DNA of 64,000 nt from Carnobacteriaceae bacterium zg-84 (GTDB taxonomy: Bacteria > Bacillota > Bacilli > Lactobacillales > Aerococcaceae): the NCBI GenBank assembly GCA_013874835.1, contig CP059430.1, positions 1,816,864 to 1,880,863 of the forward strand, in the 5' to 3' direction. How positions within the stretch are numbered: position 1 is the first letter of the stretch; every line of letters begins with the position of its first letter. Under the pieces are notes generated by a model. It saw only the letters and a program-made list of their open reading frames with translations. It was not told the DNA's origin and did not search any database. This document shows, piece after piece, positions 18,291-27,652 of this stretch. The position numbers and the translations under genes were made by a program.

Positions 18291-18356
18291 TTATCTAAAG
18301 TAGCTAAAGTAATAACGATTTGTACGGTTCATTTGCTGTTTGATATTGCTAGTCAT
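18291..18356 (-). CDS. Aromatic leader peptide (21 codons)
   Basis: A tiny reading frame with a strong ribosome binding site (AAAGGGAG, 7 nt before ATG) just after the promoter. The peptide starts MTSNIKQQMN and ends NRYYFSYFR: three Tyr and two Phe codons among the last seven. It ends 220 nt before the first transporter gene, with alternating hairpins and an intrinsic terminator in between. This is the architecture of ribosome-mediated amino-acid attenuation, sensing Tyr-tRNA and/or Phe-tRNA. It is not a T-box: no specifier loop or TGG-N-ACCGCG motif is present. Confidence 0.75.
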   Translation of the reverse strand: MTSNIKQQMNRTNRYYFSYFR

Positions 18357-18394
18357 CTACAATCTCCCTTTCATGTATTTTTAATCTTGGGATT

Positions 18395-18423
18395 ACTATA
18401 TCCTAATTTTTTTGAAAAGTCAA
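18395..18423 (-). promoter_or_regulatory. Promoter of the leader-peptide/TrpXYZ-like operon
   Basis: Minus strand TTGACT (18418-18423), 17 bases, TATAGT (18395-18400). The start of transcription falls near 18388, about 30 nt before the leader-peptide ATG. Confidence 0.85.
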
Positions 18424-18573
18424 GTAGAAAAATAATTATTTTTTGAATGAGCAAATGCTTGTTACCATATTTCACAAAAAACTTGGTATATATATCAATC
18501 TTCATTTTTTTAATTTAGTAAACATCAAATAGACTAAAACGTTAAAAAATAGTGGTTTTTTATGGCAAAACTC

Positions 18574-18602
18574 TTGTTCAACATAATGGAGGGGGGTATA
18601 AT
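18574..18602 (+). promoter_or_regulatory. Promoter of the first surface-protein gene
   Basis: TTGTTC (18574-18579), 17 bases, TATAAT (18597-18602). It is followed by a 136-nt untranslated leader. Confidence 0.7.
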
Positions 18603-18626
18603 ACAAATAGATTTGTCTAAAAGGGA

Positions 18627-18719
18627 GAATGCTATCCACAAAACAATACTATAACGGATTTTGTGTACGCTAACATACTCCAAATAGTAAACTACGAATA
18701 AAATGATTGAATAGCATTC
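18627..18719 (+). promoter_or_regulatory. Structured 5' untranslated region
   Basis: A perfect 9-bp long-range pair GAATGCTAT (18627-18635) with ATAGCATTC (18711-18719) encloses a hairpin CACAAAA (18637-18643)/TTTTGTG (18659-18665). The outer stem closes 7 nt before the GGAAGGA ribosome binding site of the surface-protein gene. It matches no riboswitch class that I know. Confidence 0.4.
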
Positions 18720-18738
18720 ATTAGGAAGGACATTAAAA

Positions 18739-21015
18739 ATGGGACTGAAACATTTTTTACATAAAATAAATCAAACACTACTCATTACAACGCTTGCTGC
18801 AAGCAGCTTACTTTCACCATTGATAATTTTAGCAGAAGAAAATCCCTCAGCAACAGAAAACCATATAACATCTACCTATGAAGATGAGTGTAAAGTTGGA
18901 AGAAACGTCAACAAAACTTTTACTGATGTTAAAATTGAACATAAAAAGTGGGACGGTGAAAAAGTAGATGGTATTCCAAAAGGCTACTCAGATTCGAATG
19001 ATAAAATTTGGGAGATAAATGACGAACAAACGATTCATACTTTTTTTGACGGAACATTAAAAAACGAAAATCTTTCACTAAAAAAAGGAGATTTTTTCAC
19101 AGTTCAATTACCTCCTGAAACGCGTTTTGAAGATTTACTTCAACAAGATCTCGCTCGAGCAAAAGATATTTACACAAAAGATAACGATAACGCATTAGTC
19201 GCAACAGCCCACTATGATTCAACAACGAATATCATTACTTATATTTTTACAGACTATGTTGAAACTCACAAAGATATTCAAATTCATACAGAATATGTTG
19301 AAACACTGAACCAAGACAAACTTCGTGGAAACCAAGACTATACATTTACAGGAAACTATGTAGGTCATGAGTCTTCTTATAGATACTACTTAGACAACTG
19401 GTCCGAAAATGATGTTACCCGTTTTAAGAGTGTCAACTCGCAAAATCCCTCAGAAGTTGTCGTTAAACTAACAGAAGTCAATCCTATAAACAAGATGTTT
19501 AAAACGGTGATGAATGCAAAAGTTTCTGGTACTGGCAGCAAATTAACATTTACTTATGATCAAGATTCGAGAGTGTCACGAAATGCCGATACACATTTAA
19601 CTATCTATGCTGTTCCAGAAAACGAAATACTCGACGGAAGTTTCCGCTCTCATAATAATACATGGGAAGATGTGACTCATACTTTTACTAGAACAGAAAA
19701 CGGGAAAAATCTTGAATACACTACCCAAAATAACACGCATACAAAATATGTTGTTGTCGCAAGCGGGAATTATAATCCAGAATTTGGTATTTGGGTTCAA
19801 TTGATCACTACTTATACAGATACCATTTCAGGACAAACGAAATCCTCAGGAATTGTAGCCTACATGTCAAAAGAACCTACTCAAGAGTGGGCAAAAGCCA
19901 TTGAAAGTGGTGATTTAATACCAGTAGAAAGATGCGTTCCTCATAAAGATTTAAAAATCAAAAAAATTGACAGTATTGATAAAAACAAAGGTCTAGCAGG
20001 GGCCAAATTTATAGTGCGTAACGAGGCAGGAATTGAATACCCTGTCACAACAGATGATAAAGGTGAAGCCACTGTTTCCAATCTTAAATTAGGTAAATAC
20101 ACTATCACAGAAACAGAAGCTCCTAGCGGATATATTCTTGACAAAGAACCAAAAACAGTTGTTCTTGATGACACAACTCCAGCGATTGTACCTTACCAAG
20201 TTGAAAACATTGGAAAACGTAGTGTTAAAATAACAAAGGTCGATGCAGACGATAATACAAAATTGTTAGCAGATGTTGTCTTTGTCTTGAAACAAGGAAA
20301 TGTTGAAGTAAAAGAAGTAAGAACAGACAAAAATGGAGTAGCACTTTTTGAAGATATTCCATATGGTGACTACACGCTTGCTGAAAAATCAACCATTACG
20401 GGATACGACTTAAATCAAGAAACACGTCAAGTAAGCATTACTGAACCAGGTGAACCACTTGACCTTGGTATATTTACGAATCATAAAACAATAATACCAA
20501 CATTTGTTACACTTGAAGCAGAAAAAATGCTAATTGAAAAACAATTAGAAGCAGAACAATTTAAATTTGTACTCAAAGGTAACGGCATTGAACAAAAAAT
20601 AGCTACCAATGATAAATCAGGTCATATTACATTCCCAAAATTGACATTTAACAAAGAGGGAACTTATACGTATACAATTACCGAAGAAAATGACGGTCAG
20701 ACTAACATCACTTACGATATAAATGAAGTAAAAGTTCTTATCACAGTCACGAAAGATAAAAATAGTCAACTTGTTGCTAAAGTAATGTATGATAACTCGG
20801 ATAAATTACCAACTTTTACCAATAAGTATACTTATCCTATACCGCCAAGTACCACTCGAGTAACGAGTACAACTTCTACTCCTAATCCATCAAAAATACC
20901 AAATACAAAAACTCTTCCGCATACAGGTGAATCAACAGTAATGTGGATAGAAATACTTGGAATAACAATAATTATTTTAACTGGCTTTGTTTATAAAAGA
21001 AAAAACATAAAATAA
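18739..21015 (+). CDS. LPXTG-anchored Cna_B/FctA-type surface protein
   Basis: 758-residue cell-wall protein. Signal peptide at residues 1-32 (ending LIILAEE), then an adhesin-like N-terminal region of about 370 residues with one early Cys (position 51). Next come two SpaA/Cna_B prealbumin-like domains (KIKKIDSIDKNKGLAGAKF near 410; VKITKVDADDNTKLLADVVF near 495) and a Spy0128/FctA-type domain ending in TYTYTITEEN and TNKYTYP (about 590-695). The C-terminus has the sorting motif LPHTG, a hydrophobic helix and YKRKNIK. SpaA and FctA folds usually carry Lys-Asn isopeptide bonds and occur in pilins and stalks. No sortase gene is in the window. Confidence 0.88.
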   Translation: MGLKHFLHKINQTLLITTLAASSLLSPLIILAEENPSATENHITSTYEDECKVGRNVNKTFTDVKIEHKKWDGEKVDGIPKGYSDSNDKIWEINDEQTIHTFFDGTLKNENLSLKKGDFFTVQLPPETRFEDLLQQDLARAKDIYTKDNDNALVATAHYDSTTNIITYIFTDYVETHKDIQIHTEYVETLNQDKLRGNQDYTFTGNYVGHESSYRYYLDNWSENDVTRFKSVNSQNPSEVVVKLTEVNPINKMFKTVMNAKVSGTGSKLTFTYDQDSRVSRNADTHLTIYAVPENEILDGSFRSHNNTWEDVTHTFTRTENGKNLEYTTQNNTHTKYVVVASGNYNPEFGIWVQLITTYTDTISGQTKSSGIVAYMSKEPTQEWAKAIESGDLIPVERCVPHKDLKIKKIDSIDKNKGLAGAKFIVRNEAGIEYPVTTDDKGEATVSNLKLGKYTITETEAPSGYILDKEPKTVVLDDTTPAIVPYQVENIGKRSVKITKVDADDNTKLLADVVFVLKQGNVEVKEVRTDKNGVALFEDIPYGDYTLAEKSTITGYDLNQETRQVSITEPGEPLDLGIFTNHKTIIPTFVTLEAEKMLIEKQLEAEQFKFVLKGNGIEQKIATNDKSGHITFPKLTFNKEGTYTYTITEENDGQTNITYDINEVKVLITVTKDKNSQLVAKVMYDNSDKLPTFTNKYTYPIPPSTTRVTSTTSTPNPSKIPNTKTLPHTGESTVMWIEILGITIIILTGFVYKRKNIK

Positions 21016-21065
21016 TGGTTCTATCATAAATCGTATTGGTGGGAATAATCCATCAACAATCTGCT

Positions 21066-21109
21066 AAAAAACTCTCGTATTCAGTAAAAGCTGAATACGA
21101 GAGTTTTTT
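21066..21109. terminator. Bidirectional intrinsic terminator
   Basis: Perfect 19-bp stem (21066-21084 with 21091-21109), A6 on the left and T-run on the right, between two convergent surface-protein genes. Confidence 0.92.
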
Positions 21110-24100
21110 TATTGTTCATTTTTCCTATAAAGAACATACCCCATAAGCATAGACAATATACCTATGCCTGCAACAAACATTGATACTGATGTATCTGTAC
21201 CTGTTTTAGGCAATGATTGATTTGTTGCATTCATTTCATGGTTATTTGAAGATGTTGTTTCTTTATCAGATTCTGGTGTCGAAGGTTCATCTGATTTATC
21301 TGGTATTCTCACATAAACATAAGTGTTCGTAATCACATAGTCTTCAATTTCAGTTTTATAACCTTTAACCTCTTCTTCTGAAACAGAATAAACAATTTCT
21401 TGTCCGTTTTCATATTTCGGTAAATCTTTAAACGTATATGACCATTCATTAACTTTTTCTTCAGTTTCTGGTGCTTTTACCACTTGAGTATCAATGACTT
21501 TATCTCCACGTTTCAAATTTATCGTAATAGATTCTGGACGTTTATTAAACACATTATCGTAGTCTTTCCACACTTTTTTACCAATAACATCAATTGTTTC
21601 TGGTATATGAGTATTTGTAATAGTGATTTCACCATCTACGCTTGTTTCATATGTTGCTTCATAATCTTTAACCGGTACTTCTCGGACAGAATAGGCAATT
21701 TCTTGTCCGTTTTCATATACTGGTAGTTCTTTAAATTGATATCCCCATTCTGAAGCAGTTGTATTATCTTCAGGAGCTTTAACAATTTGTTTTTGAACAA
21801 CTTTGTCGCCATTCATCAACTCAAGCGTAATAGATTCTGGACGTTTACCATCTTGGTTGTTTGCATCGTCCCATACTTTTTTACCTTGAATATCTTTCAC
21901 TTCAGGAGTATGGGTATTCGTAATGACATACTTAGTGATATCCGTTGCATATCCATCAACACTTACTTCCTCGACTGTATAGACAATTTCTTGTCCTGCT
22001 TTATATTTTGGTTGATTTTGGAATGTGAATGACCATTCATTTGGTGTGTCAGACTGTCTTATGACTTGTTCTGATACAAGTGTTCCATCTGCTAACAAGC
22101 GTACCGTGATTGTTTCTGGACGTTTTCCGTCTTGGTTGTTTGCATCATTCCATACTTTTTTACCTACAATATCAATCATTTCTGGCTTGTGTGTATTCGT
22201 AATCGTATATCCATTGACGAATTTTGTATAAATATCTCCTGACAATTCTTCATCAACCGTATACTCAACTTTTGTGCTTTTTTCGTAAAGAGGTAATTCT
22301 TCAAACGTGTACTGCCATGTATTATCGTCTGTTTGATTTGCAATAGTTAATTCTTTTCTTATAACTTCAGTAGACTTACCATCTATTTTTTTAGATAGAA
22401 CAACTGTCACAGTTTCTGGACGTTTTCCGTCTTGATTATTTGAATCTTCCCATGTTTTCGTTACAGTCACTGATGTTTTCTTAGATGCATATGTAAATGT
22501 TACAACACTAGCTGTTTCTACGTACTCACCTTTCGGTTGACCTTCTGTCTTAATTAACTCATAACCTTCAACATCTGTTCTTGGAGAAAACTCATACGTC
22601 TTACCAATAATATCTGTTTTTGTTTCCGTAGAATTTTTCTCTTCATTGCCAATAAATACATGATTTACTGTTACTGTTGATCTCTTAGGAATGACTAATC
22701 CTGCATTTACTACTTTGACTTTTTGTGTTGGAGAGAGAGTAAAACTATTTTCGGCTCTATCATTAATATCCGTACCAATAATATTATCTGTACTTGGAAC
22801 CAGAGTAGCAACGGTTTCTTCATCTTCTAAAGTAACCTTCACTTTATAATTACCTCTTAACTCAACAACATCCTCAAATGTATACTGTCCATTGGAATTT
22901 GTTTTTGTTGCAGCAATTTCTTTTTCTGTACCATCTTGAGAAACACTATATAATGTTACTTTACGTTCAGGCACAAGAGTATCACCGCCATTGTAAATAC
23001 CATCTTTATTGACATCATCAAAAATCGTTCCTCTGACAGTGTATTCATTAAATAATAGAATAGCTCTTTTAGACTCAACAGCTGATGTTATATCGTTACC
23101 ATAATAATATGCTGCTGTATTTACCGCTTTTTGTTTGTCGGTCACTGATACTGTGCTTGGTACTGCCACATCAAATGTTAGCGAATCAGTGTTGCCACTA
23201 TTTAACATGTAGCCTTGCTTCATCACAGCTTTAAACATCGTTACTTTTGAAAAATCGCTCACTTGATCAGCACTAAGCCAAGTACTTCTTGCATTTTCTG
23301 ATAGTGTCTGTTTTGGTGTATCTGTTGAATAATACACATCATAATTTTCAGTTGCGACAATCGGCCCATTCAATGTCACTGGAAATTCAGTTTCACGGGG
23401 GAGGTAGTCACCATCTTGATTGGCAACCGTTTGTAAATCATCTAGCTTTGGTAAAACATCAATAATCGAGATGTTAGACACCGGATTATCGAGCACATTG
23501 ATTAACGACACTTTATAATTGGCTGTACCCGTTCCATCAACATTCGCACCACTTGTATACTGCGTTTCTTCTGGTAATTTTACTGTTTTTGTAATAATCA
23601 ATTCTTTAGGTGGTGCAAATGAAAACTTATTTGTCGCCTTAACGATTTTATCGTCTGTCTTACCATTGTCATTTGTGTCTAATTCATCAGGATTTGATCC
23701 TAAATACCAAGCTTCTTCACCATTTCTTTCATTATTCGTCCACGACAGATAAGTTTCAATCGAGTTTGATCCTTCAGCTAACTCACGCGTAGCCTTGAAG
23801 ATTGGCCCCATATACATATATAACGTTTCATCTTTTTCAGTTTGAGTCAATGTCACCGGAAAAATATAAGCTGTTTTCCCCGTGTTTTTATAATTGTAAA
23901 TGATATCATAATTTTCTGTATCAACTTTTAATCGCTCATCATCAAACACTGAAAATTCTTGAAATTCTAAACCTTCTGGTACTAAAAAAATAACTTTCCC
24001 TTGTTCCATCATATTAGATTGAATCGTACGATTTTGCGCAATTTTAAATCGTGTTAGCGGACGGACCGTATCTCCTACAAGAGCAGCTGTAGAACGTGAG

Positions 24101-25794
24101 GTACCATTTATTAATAAAATATTTTCAAACACAGATATATTAGCACTATTCCCAACTAAATAAATTTTATTTTTTTCATCTGTTATAGGTGAATTTCCAT
24201 TTCCAACTGAAGAGGTTGAACTGAATTTATTTATAACCGGATAAGGATCTGTACTTCCTTTTTCTAAACGTTCTCTCAAGGTTGTTTTAACTAATTCATG
24301 TCCTGCTTTTGTTAGCTGTGTCTGATACTGCAAGTGAATTTGTGTCTGTCTATAATAAGGGATACTCACTTCTTTATCAAAGACTAATTTAACTGTTTTA
24401 TATTCTTTAACAGGTATTTCTTGAAACGGTATTGTTGAATATTTTGCCCCGACATAATTCCTAAACGCATCATTTCCAGTTGCTTCTGTGGGTTTAATAT
24501 TTGTTGCGATAACTTCTTCTGTCCCATCTGGTAAAATACCAATCAATTTATTTGCAGATAAAGCTGCAATCGTACTCTCGTCGTAGTGGTCTTTATAATG
24601 CAGAACATATTTATAACCTTTAAATGCTAGTATATTTTCATGTGGCGAATCTTCAATAGATTTAAAGACTACTCTCAAATTAGAACTATCTTGGCCGTCA
24701 AGTTGATCTTTAAATCCCCATGCAATATCCCATTCGAATGTTTGGAAATTATCTTCATCAAAAACTCGAACATCTTTATCACCAGTAGCAATTTTTCTAT
24801 CAAGTGCCTGCTTTTGAATAATACCTGCAGAATTTGTTGCAATATATTGATGGGTACGATCAGTTGAATTGACTTGTCTTCCATCATCTACAACCACACC
24901 CTTTTCATTGACAAATTGCCGCGTAACATTGTAGACAACCTTGTCTCCGATTGTAAAATCATTAGAATATTTAAAATCAACATGTTTATATTCATCTTTG
25001 CTTATTGTAGGTACAATCATTGAAACGGTTTTTGTTTCACTATTATAGGTCCACTCCCTATTATTTGGTAAGGTTGGATCGAAAATGACATGTTCTGGTA
25101 CAGATATCTCTATTTTTGTGGATCGACTATCACCTAAAGTTTTACTGTAGAAATCACCCGACACACTAACCCTCATTGTATCAATATAATCAGAACTTAA
25201 TTTTGTATGAGTCTCATCGGTATCTTTATCAAATACATCAAACAAGCCAGAAGAAGGGTACTTTTCCCCTGCAATAAATACATAATATACCCGAGTATTT
25301 GCTTCTAGTGTTACAGAACTATCCTCAGATAGTAATACATTATTTTTACTATACAATTCCGTTTTTATTGTAGACTTTTCACCTTTGTACCAAGCACGAT
25401 TTGTTAAGATTGCATTAAATGGTACCGAAATTGATGCCCCTGCAGCAAGTAACGTATAATTCAAACGAATAATATAGTGTGTTTCATTTTCAGTAATCTC
25501 TACACTAGATAATCCTTCTGCTGTTGAAACATTTTCAGAATTAGGTTGATTAAATTTTGTCTTATCTAAATAGACAAGTGAATATGGACTATCCGTTGTT
25601 TCACTGGATCCCGTTGCAGACACATATACTGTTGCTGTAGAACCTGTATCAAACTTAGTTTGATCATCTAATGTATATAATCTTGTTGAAACAGATGCAA
25701 TATTAGGCACCTCTTCTGCAAAAACACGCACTGTTTGCATCACTGTAGCAAACAATAATGTTATACACAACAAGACGTTTATTATTTTTTTCAT
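21109..25794 (-). CDS. Large LPXTG surface adhesin with SdrB-, MucBP- and Cna_B-type domains
   Basis: 1561-residue wall-anchored protein. Signal peptide ending VRVFAEE (about residue 27); a long N-terminal adhesive region to about residue 900 containing isopeptide-type folds; an SdrD/SdrB-like domain (GTIFDDVNKDGIYNGGDTL near 935); a MucBP-like segment (TVNHVFIGNEEKNSTETK near 1040); and four Cna_B repeats marked KTWEDSNNQDGKRPE, KKVWNDANNQDGKRPE, KKVWDDANNQDGKRPE and KKVWKDYDNVFNKRPE. The C-terminus is LPKTG, hydrophobic helix, YRKNEQ. AAAGGAG precedes the ATG. Intact and presumably expressed; ligand unknown. Confidence 0.9.
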   Translation of the reverse strand: MKKIINVLLCITLLFATVMQTVRVFAEEVPNIASVSTRLYTLDDQTKFDTGSTATVYVSATGSSETTDSPYSLVYLDKTKFNQPNSENVSTAEGLSSVEITENETHYIIRLNYTLLAAGASISVPFNAILTNRAWYKGEKSTIKTELYSKNNVLLSEDSSVTLEANTRVYYVFIAGEKYPSSGLFDVFDKDTDETHTKLSSDYIDTMRVSVSGDFYSKTLGDSRSTKIEISVPEHVIFDPTLPNNREWTYNSETKTVSMIVPTISKDEYKHVDFKYSNDFTIGDKVVYNVTRQFVNEKGVVVDDGRQVNSTDRTHQYIATNSAGIIQKQALDRKIATGDKDVRVFDEDNFQTFEWDIAWGFKDQLDGQDSSNLRVVFKSIEDSPHENILAFKGYKYVLHYKDHYDESTIAALSANKLIGILPDGTEEVIATNIKPTEATGNDAFRNYVGAKYSTIPFQEIPVKEYKTVKLVFDKEVSIPYYRQTQIHLQYQTQLTKAGHELVKTTLRERLEKGSTDPYPVINKFSSTSSVGNGNSPITDEKNKIYLVGNSANISVFENILLINGTSRSTAALVGDTVRPLTRFKIAQNRTIQSNMMEQGKVIFLVPEGLEFQEFSVFDDERLKVDTENYDIIYNYKNTGKTAYIFPVTLTQTEKDETLYMYMGPIFKATRELAEGSNSIETYLSWTNNERNGEEAWYLGSNPDELDTNDNGKTDDKIVKATNKFSFAPPKELIITKTVKLPEETQYTSGANVDGTGTANYKVSLINVLDNPVSNISIIDVLPKLDDLQTVANQDGDYLPRETEFPVTLNGPIVATENYDVYYSTDTPKQTLSENARSTWLSADQVSDFSKVTMFKAVMKQGYMLNSGNTDSLTFDVAVPSTVSVTDKQKAVNTAAYYYGNDITSAVESKRAILLFNEYTVRGTIFDDVNKDGIYNGGDTLVPERKVTLYSVSQDGTEKEIAATKTNSNGQYTFEDVVELRGNYKVKVTLEDEETVATLVPSTDNIIGTDINDRAENSFTLSPTQKVKVVNAGLVIPKRSTVTVNHVFIGNEEKNSTETKTDIIGKTYEFSPRTDVEGYELIKTEGQPKGEYVETASVVTFTYASKKTSVTVTKTWEDSNNQDGKRPETVTVVLSKKIDGKSTEVIRKELTIANQTDDNTWQYTFEELPLYEKSTKVEYTVDEELSGDIYTKFVNGYTITNTHKPEMIDIVGKKVWNDANNQDGKRPETITVRLLADGTLVSEQVIRQSDTPNEWSFTFQNQPKYKAGQEIVYTVEEVSVDGYATDITKYVITNTHTPEVKDIQGKKVWDDANNQDGKRPESITLELMNGDKVVQKQIVKAPEDNTTASEWGYQFKELPVYENGQEIAYSVREVPVKDYEATYETSVDGEITITNTHIPETIDVIGKKVWKDYDNVFNKRPESITINLKRGDKVIDTQVVKAPETEEKVNEWSYTFKDLPKYENGQEIVYSVSEEEVKGYKTEIEDYVITNTYVYVRIPDKSDEPSTPESDKETTSSNNHEMNATNQSLPKTGTDTSVSMFVAGIGILSMLMGYVLYRKNEQ

Positions 25795-25810
25795 AATGAC
25801 TCCTTTAGTC

Positions 25811-25856
25811 CAAACAAAGAAAGATACTTTATCAACAAGTATCTTCTTTGTTTGTG
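25811..25856 (-). terminator. Intrinsic terminator between surface-protein genes
   Basis: Near-perfect inverted repeat CAAACAAAGAAAGATACTT/AAGTATCTTCTTTGTTTG around a 7-nt loop. It lies just downstream of the IS-interrupted LPRTG gene and upstream of the 1561-residue gene. Confidence 0.75.
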
Positions 25857-26333
25857 ACTAGCTTAATTTTTTTTAGATTTTCTAATCATAACACTAGAAC
25901 CTAAAATAGATAATGCTCCTGCAAGAGTTGCAAATACTGACATTGTTTCCCCTGTGCGTGGCAATGTTTTTTCTGGTGATTTTGCTACTGGTGTAACTTG
26001 ATCACTTGTTTCTTCACCTTTAGCTACTTCTAATGGTTTTGTGCTTGGTGGGAAAACAGGTGCTGGACTTGGTGGAAACACTGGTTTTGGAAGTGATGGG
26101 GAAACTGGTTCTGGTTCTCCAACTGTATATAATTTTTCAGCATTGAAAATATATCCGAATTGTACTTCATCTGTACCTGTTTCATCTGTTTTAGTTGTTT
26201 TTGTAAATAAAACTCTAATTCCTGTATTACCATGCTGGTTAATAGACTCAATACGATCTCCTAAGCCCATTTCTGTTAAATATGCTGTAATACGTTTTGA
26301 GAATAAAGCAACTTCTTCTTCTGTAAATCTATC

Positions 26334-26348
26334 ATTATTTTCTCTTGC
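26334..26348. repeat. 15-bp target-site duplication, left copy
   Basis: ATTATTTTCTCTTGC, repeated exactly at 27638-27652 on the other side of the IS. Confidence 0.92.
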
Positions 26349-27637
26349 CGAGTTGTAAAATAAAGTGCAAAAGCAAAATAGTGTTATAAAAACAAAAAAA
26401 GACAGATAATTAACTTACTAAGATTCACCACAAAATTAGAAAGGTCATTATCATGTCTAAAACAAATTATAACACAAAAAAACAATATAAACAGCTATCA
26501 TTGGTTGAACGTACAAAAATTGAAACGTTATTAAACGAAAAAAAGCCAATACGATATATCGCTGAACGACTCGGAAGAAATGTATCCACAATTTATAGAG
26601 AAATTAAACGAGGAAGCGTTAATCAAATTGTTAATCGAAATGGTATCCAACGTGACGAATTAAAATATTACGCTGAAACAAGCCATTACATCTATAAAGC
26701 TAAGCAACAAAATAAATATCATCATGATTTAACTGAAAAATTTAGTCAACAATTTTTCAAAGACTTACAACAGGTAGTTACTGAAAAATATAGAACCCAT
26801 AGTATTGATACCTTTGTACATTGGTATCGGCAAAATCATCCTAATGAAAAAGTCCCTTGTACGAAAACGGTTTATACGTTTGTTCATCAAGGTATTATCC
26901 CTATCAAACCAATTGATTTACCCAAAATGGTAAGCATTAGAAAACGACCGAAAAAAGAGAACACCAAAACATACAAGAAAAATATGGGTACATCTATCGA
27001 AAATCGACCAGACGTAGCGAATAATCGTACAGAATTTGGACATTGGGAAATTGATTTAGTCTTATTTAAGAAGACAAAAAATGAAGCACTATTATTAACG
27101 TTAGTAGAACGACAAACACGTTATACAATTATACGTAAAATGAATGATAAAACAGCACAATGTGTCTTACGGACATTAAAGAATATTTTTAAACAATATA
27201 GGAAATCAACCTTCAAGAGTATTACATCTGATAATGGGTCAGAATTCGCCTCGTTATCTGAATTAGAATCGACATATTTAAGCATTTACTATGCACACCC
27301 TTATTCATCTTATGAGCGTGGTACTAACGAAAATCATAACGGACAGATACGGGAGTTTTTACCTAAGGGTAAATCTATCAATACCGTTAAAAAGTCAACT
27401 ATTCGTAAAATAGAATCCTGCTTAAATCAGAAAATACGGCGTAAATTAGGTTATCGTACACCTGCAGAGTTATTTTTATTGCGGGTAGATTAATAGTTTA
27501 ATAAAAACAGGTTTCCCGTCAAGGCACACTTTGTTTTTCGCCTTGACTAGAAAACCTTTGTTTTTATTGTTTGGTTATTAACCCCGCAAAAGAGAAAGTA
27601 ATTATCTGTTTTTTTGCACTTTACTTTACAATTGGAG
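26349..27637 (+). mobile_element. IS30-family insertion sequence, copy A1 (1289 bp)
   Basis: Bounded by exact 15-bp direct repeats. The terminal inverted repeats are TTGTAAAATAAAGTGCAAAA (26353-26372) and, read inwards from the right, TTGTAAAGTAAAGTGCAAAA (27612-27631): 19 of 20 identical. A terminator-like hairpin GTCAAGGC/GCCTTGAC (27518-27547) follows the transposase gene. A second copy lies at 61780-63067. Confidence 0.93.
26453..27493 (+). CDS. IS30-family transposase, intact
   Basis: 346-residue DDE transposase. N-terminal helix-turn-helix region (IRYIAERLGRNVSTIYREIKRG) and the catalytic triad of the IS30 family: D in FGHWEIDLV (about residue 199), D in TSDNGSEFA (about 260), E in YERGTNENHNG (about 296). 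AGAAAGG lies upstream of the ATG. The frame is complete, so this copy could be the active source for its frameshifted twin. Confidence 0.95.
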   Translation: MSKTNYNTKKQYKQLSLVERTKIETLLNEKKPIRYIAERLGRNVSTIYREIKRGSVNQIVNRNGIQRDELKYYAETSHYIYKAKQQNKYHHDLTEKFSQQFFKDLQQVVTEKYRTHSIDTFVHWYRQNHPNEKVPCTKTVYTFVHQGIIPIKPIDLPKMVSIRKRPKKENTKTYKKNMGTSIENRPDVANNRTEFGHWEIDLVLFKKTKNEALLLTLVERQTRYTIIRKMNDKTAQCVLRTLKNIFKQYRKSTFKSITSDNGSEFASLSELESTYLSIYYAHPYSSYERGTNENHNGQIREFLPKGKSINTVKKSTIRKIESCLNQKIRRKLGYRTPAELFLLRVD

Positions 27638-27652
27638 ATTATTTTCTCTTGC
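27638..27652. repeat. 15-bp target-site duplication, right copy
   Basis: Identical to 26334-26348. On the coding strand it encodes ARENN of the interrupted surface protein. Confidence 0.92.

Noticed and set aside
18113-18400. T-box in front of the TrpXYZ-like operon
   Set aside because: The leader has a terminator and competing hairpins but no GGTGG-N-ACCGCG-type T-box sequence or specifier loop. The short aromatic reading frame explains it better.
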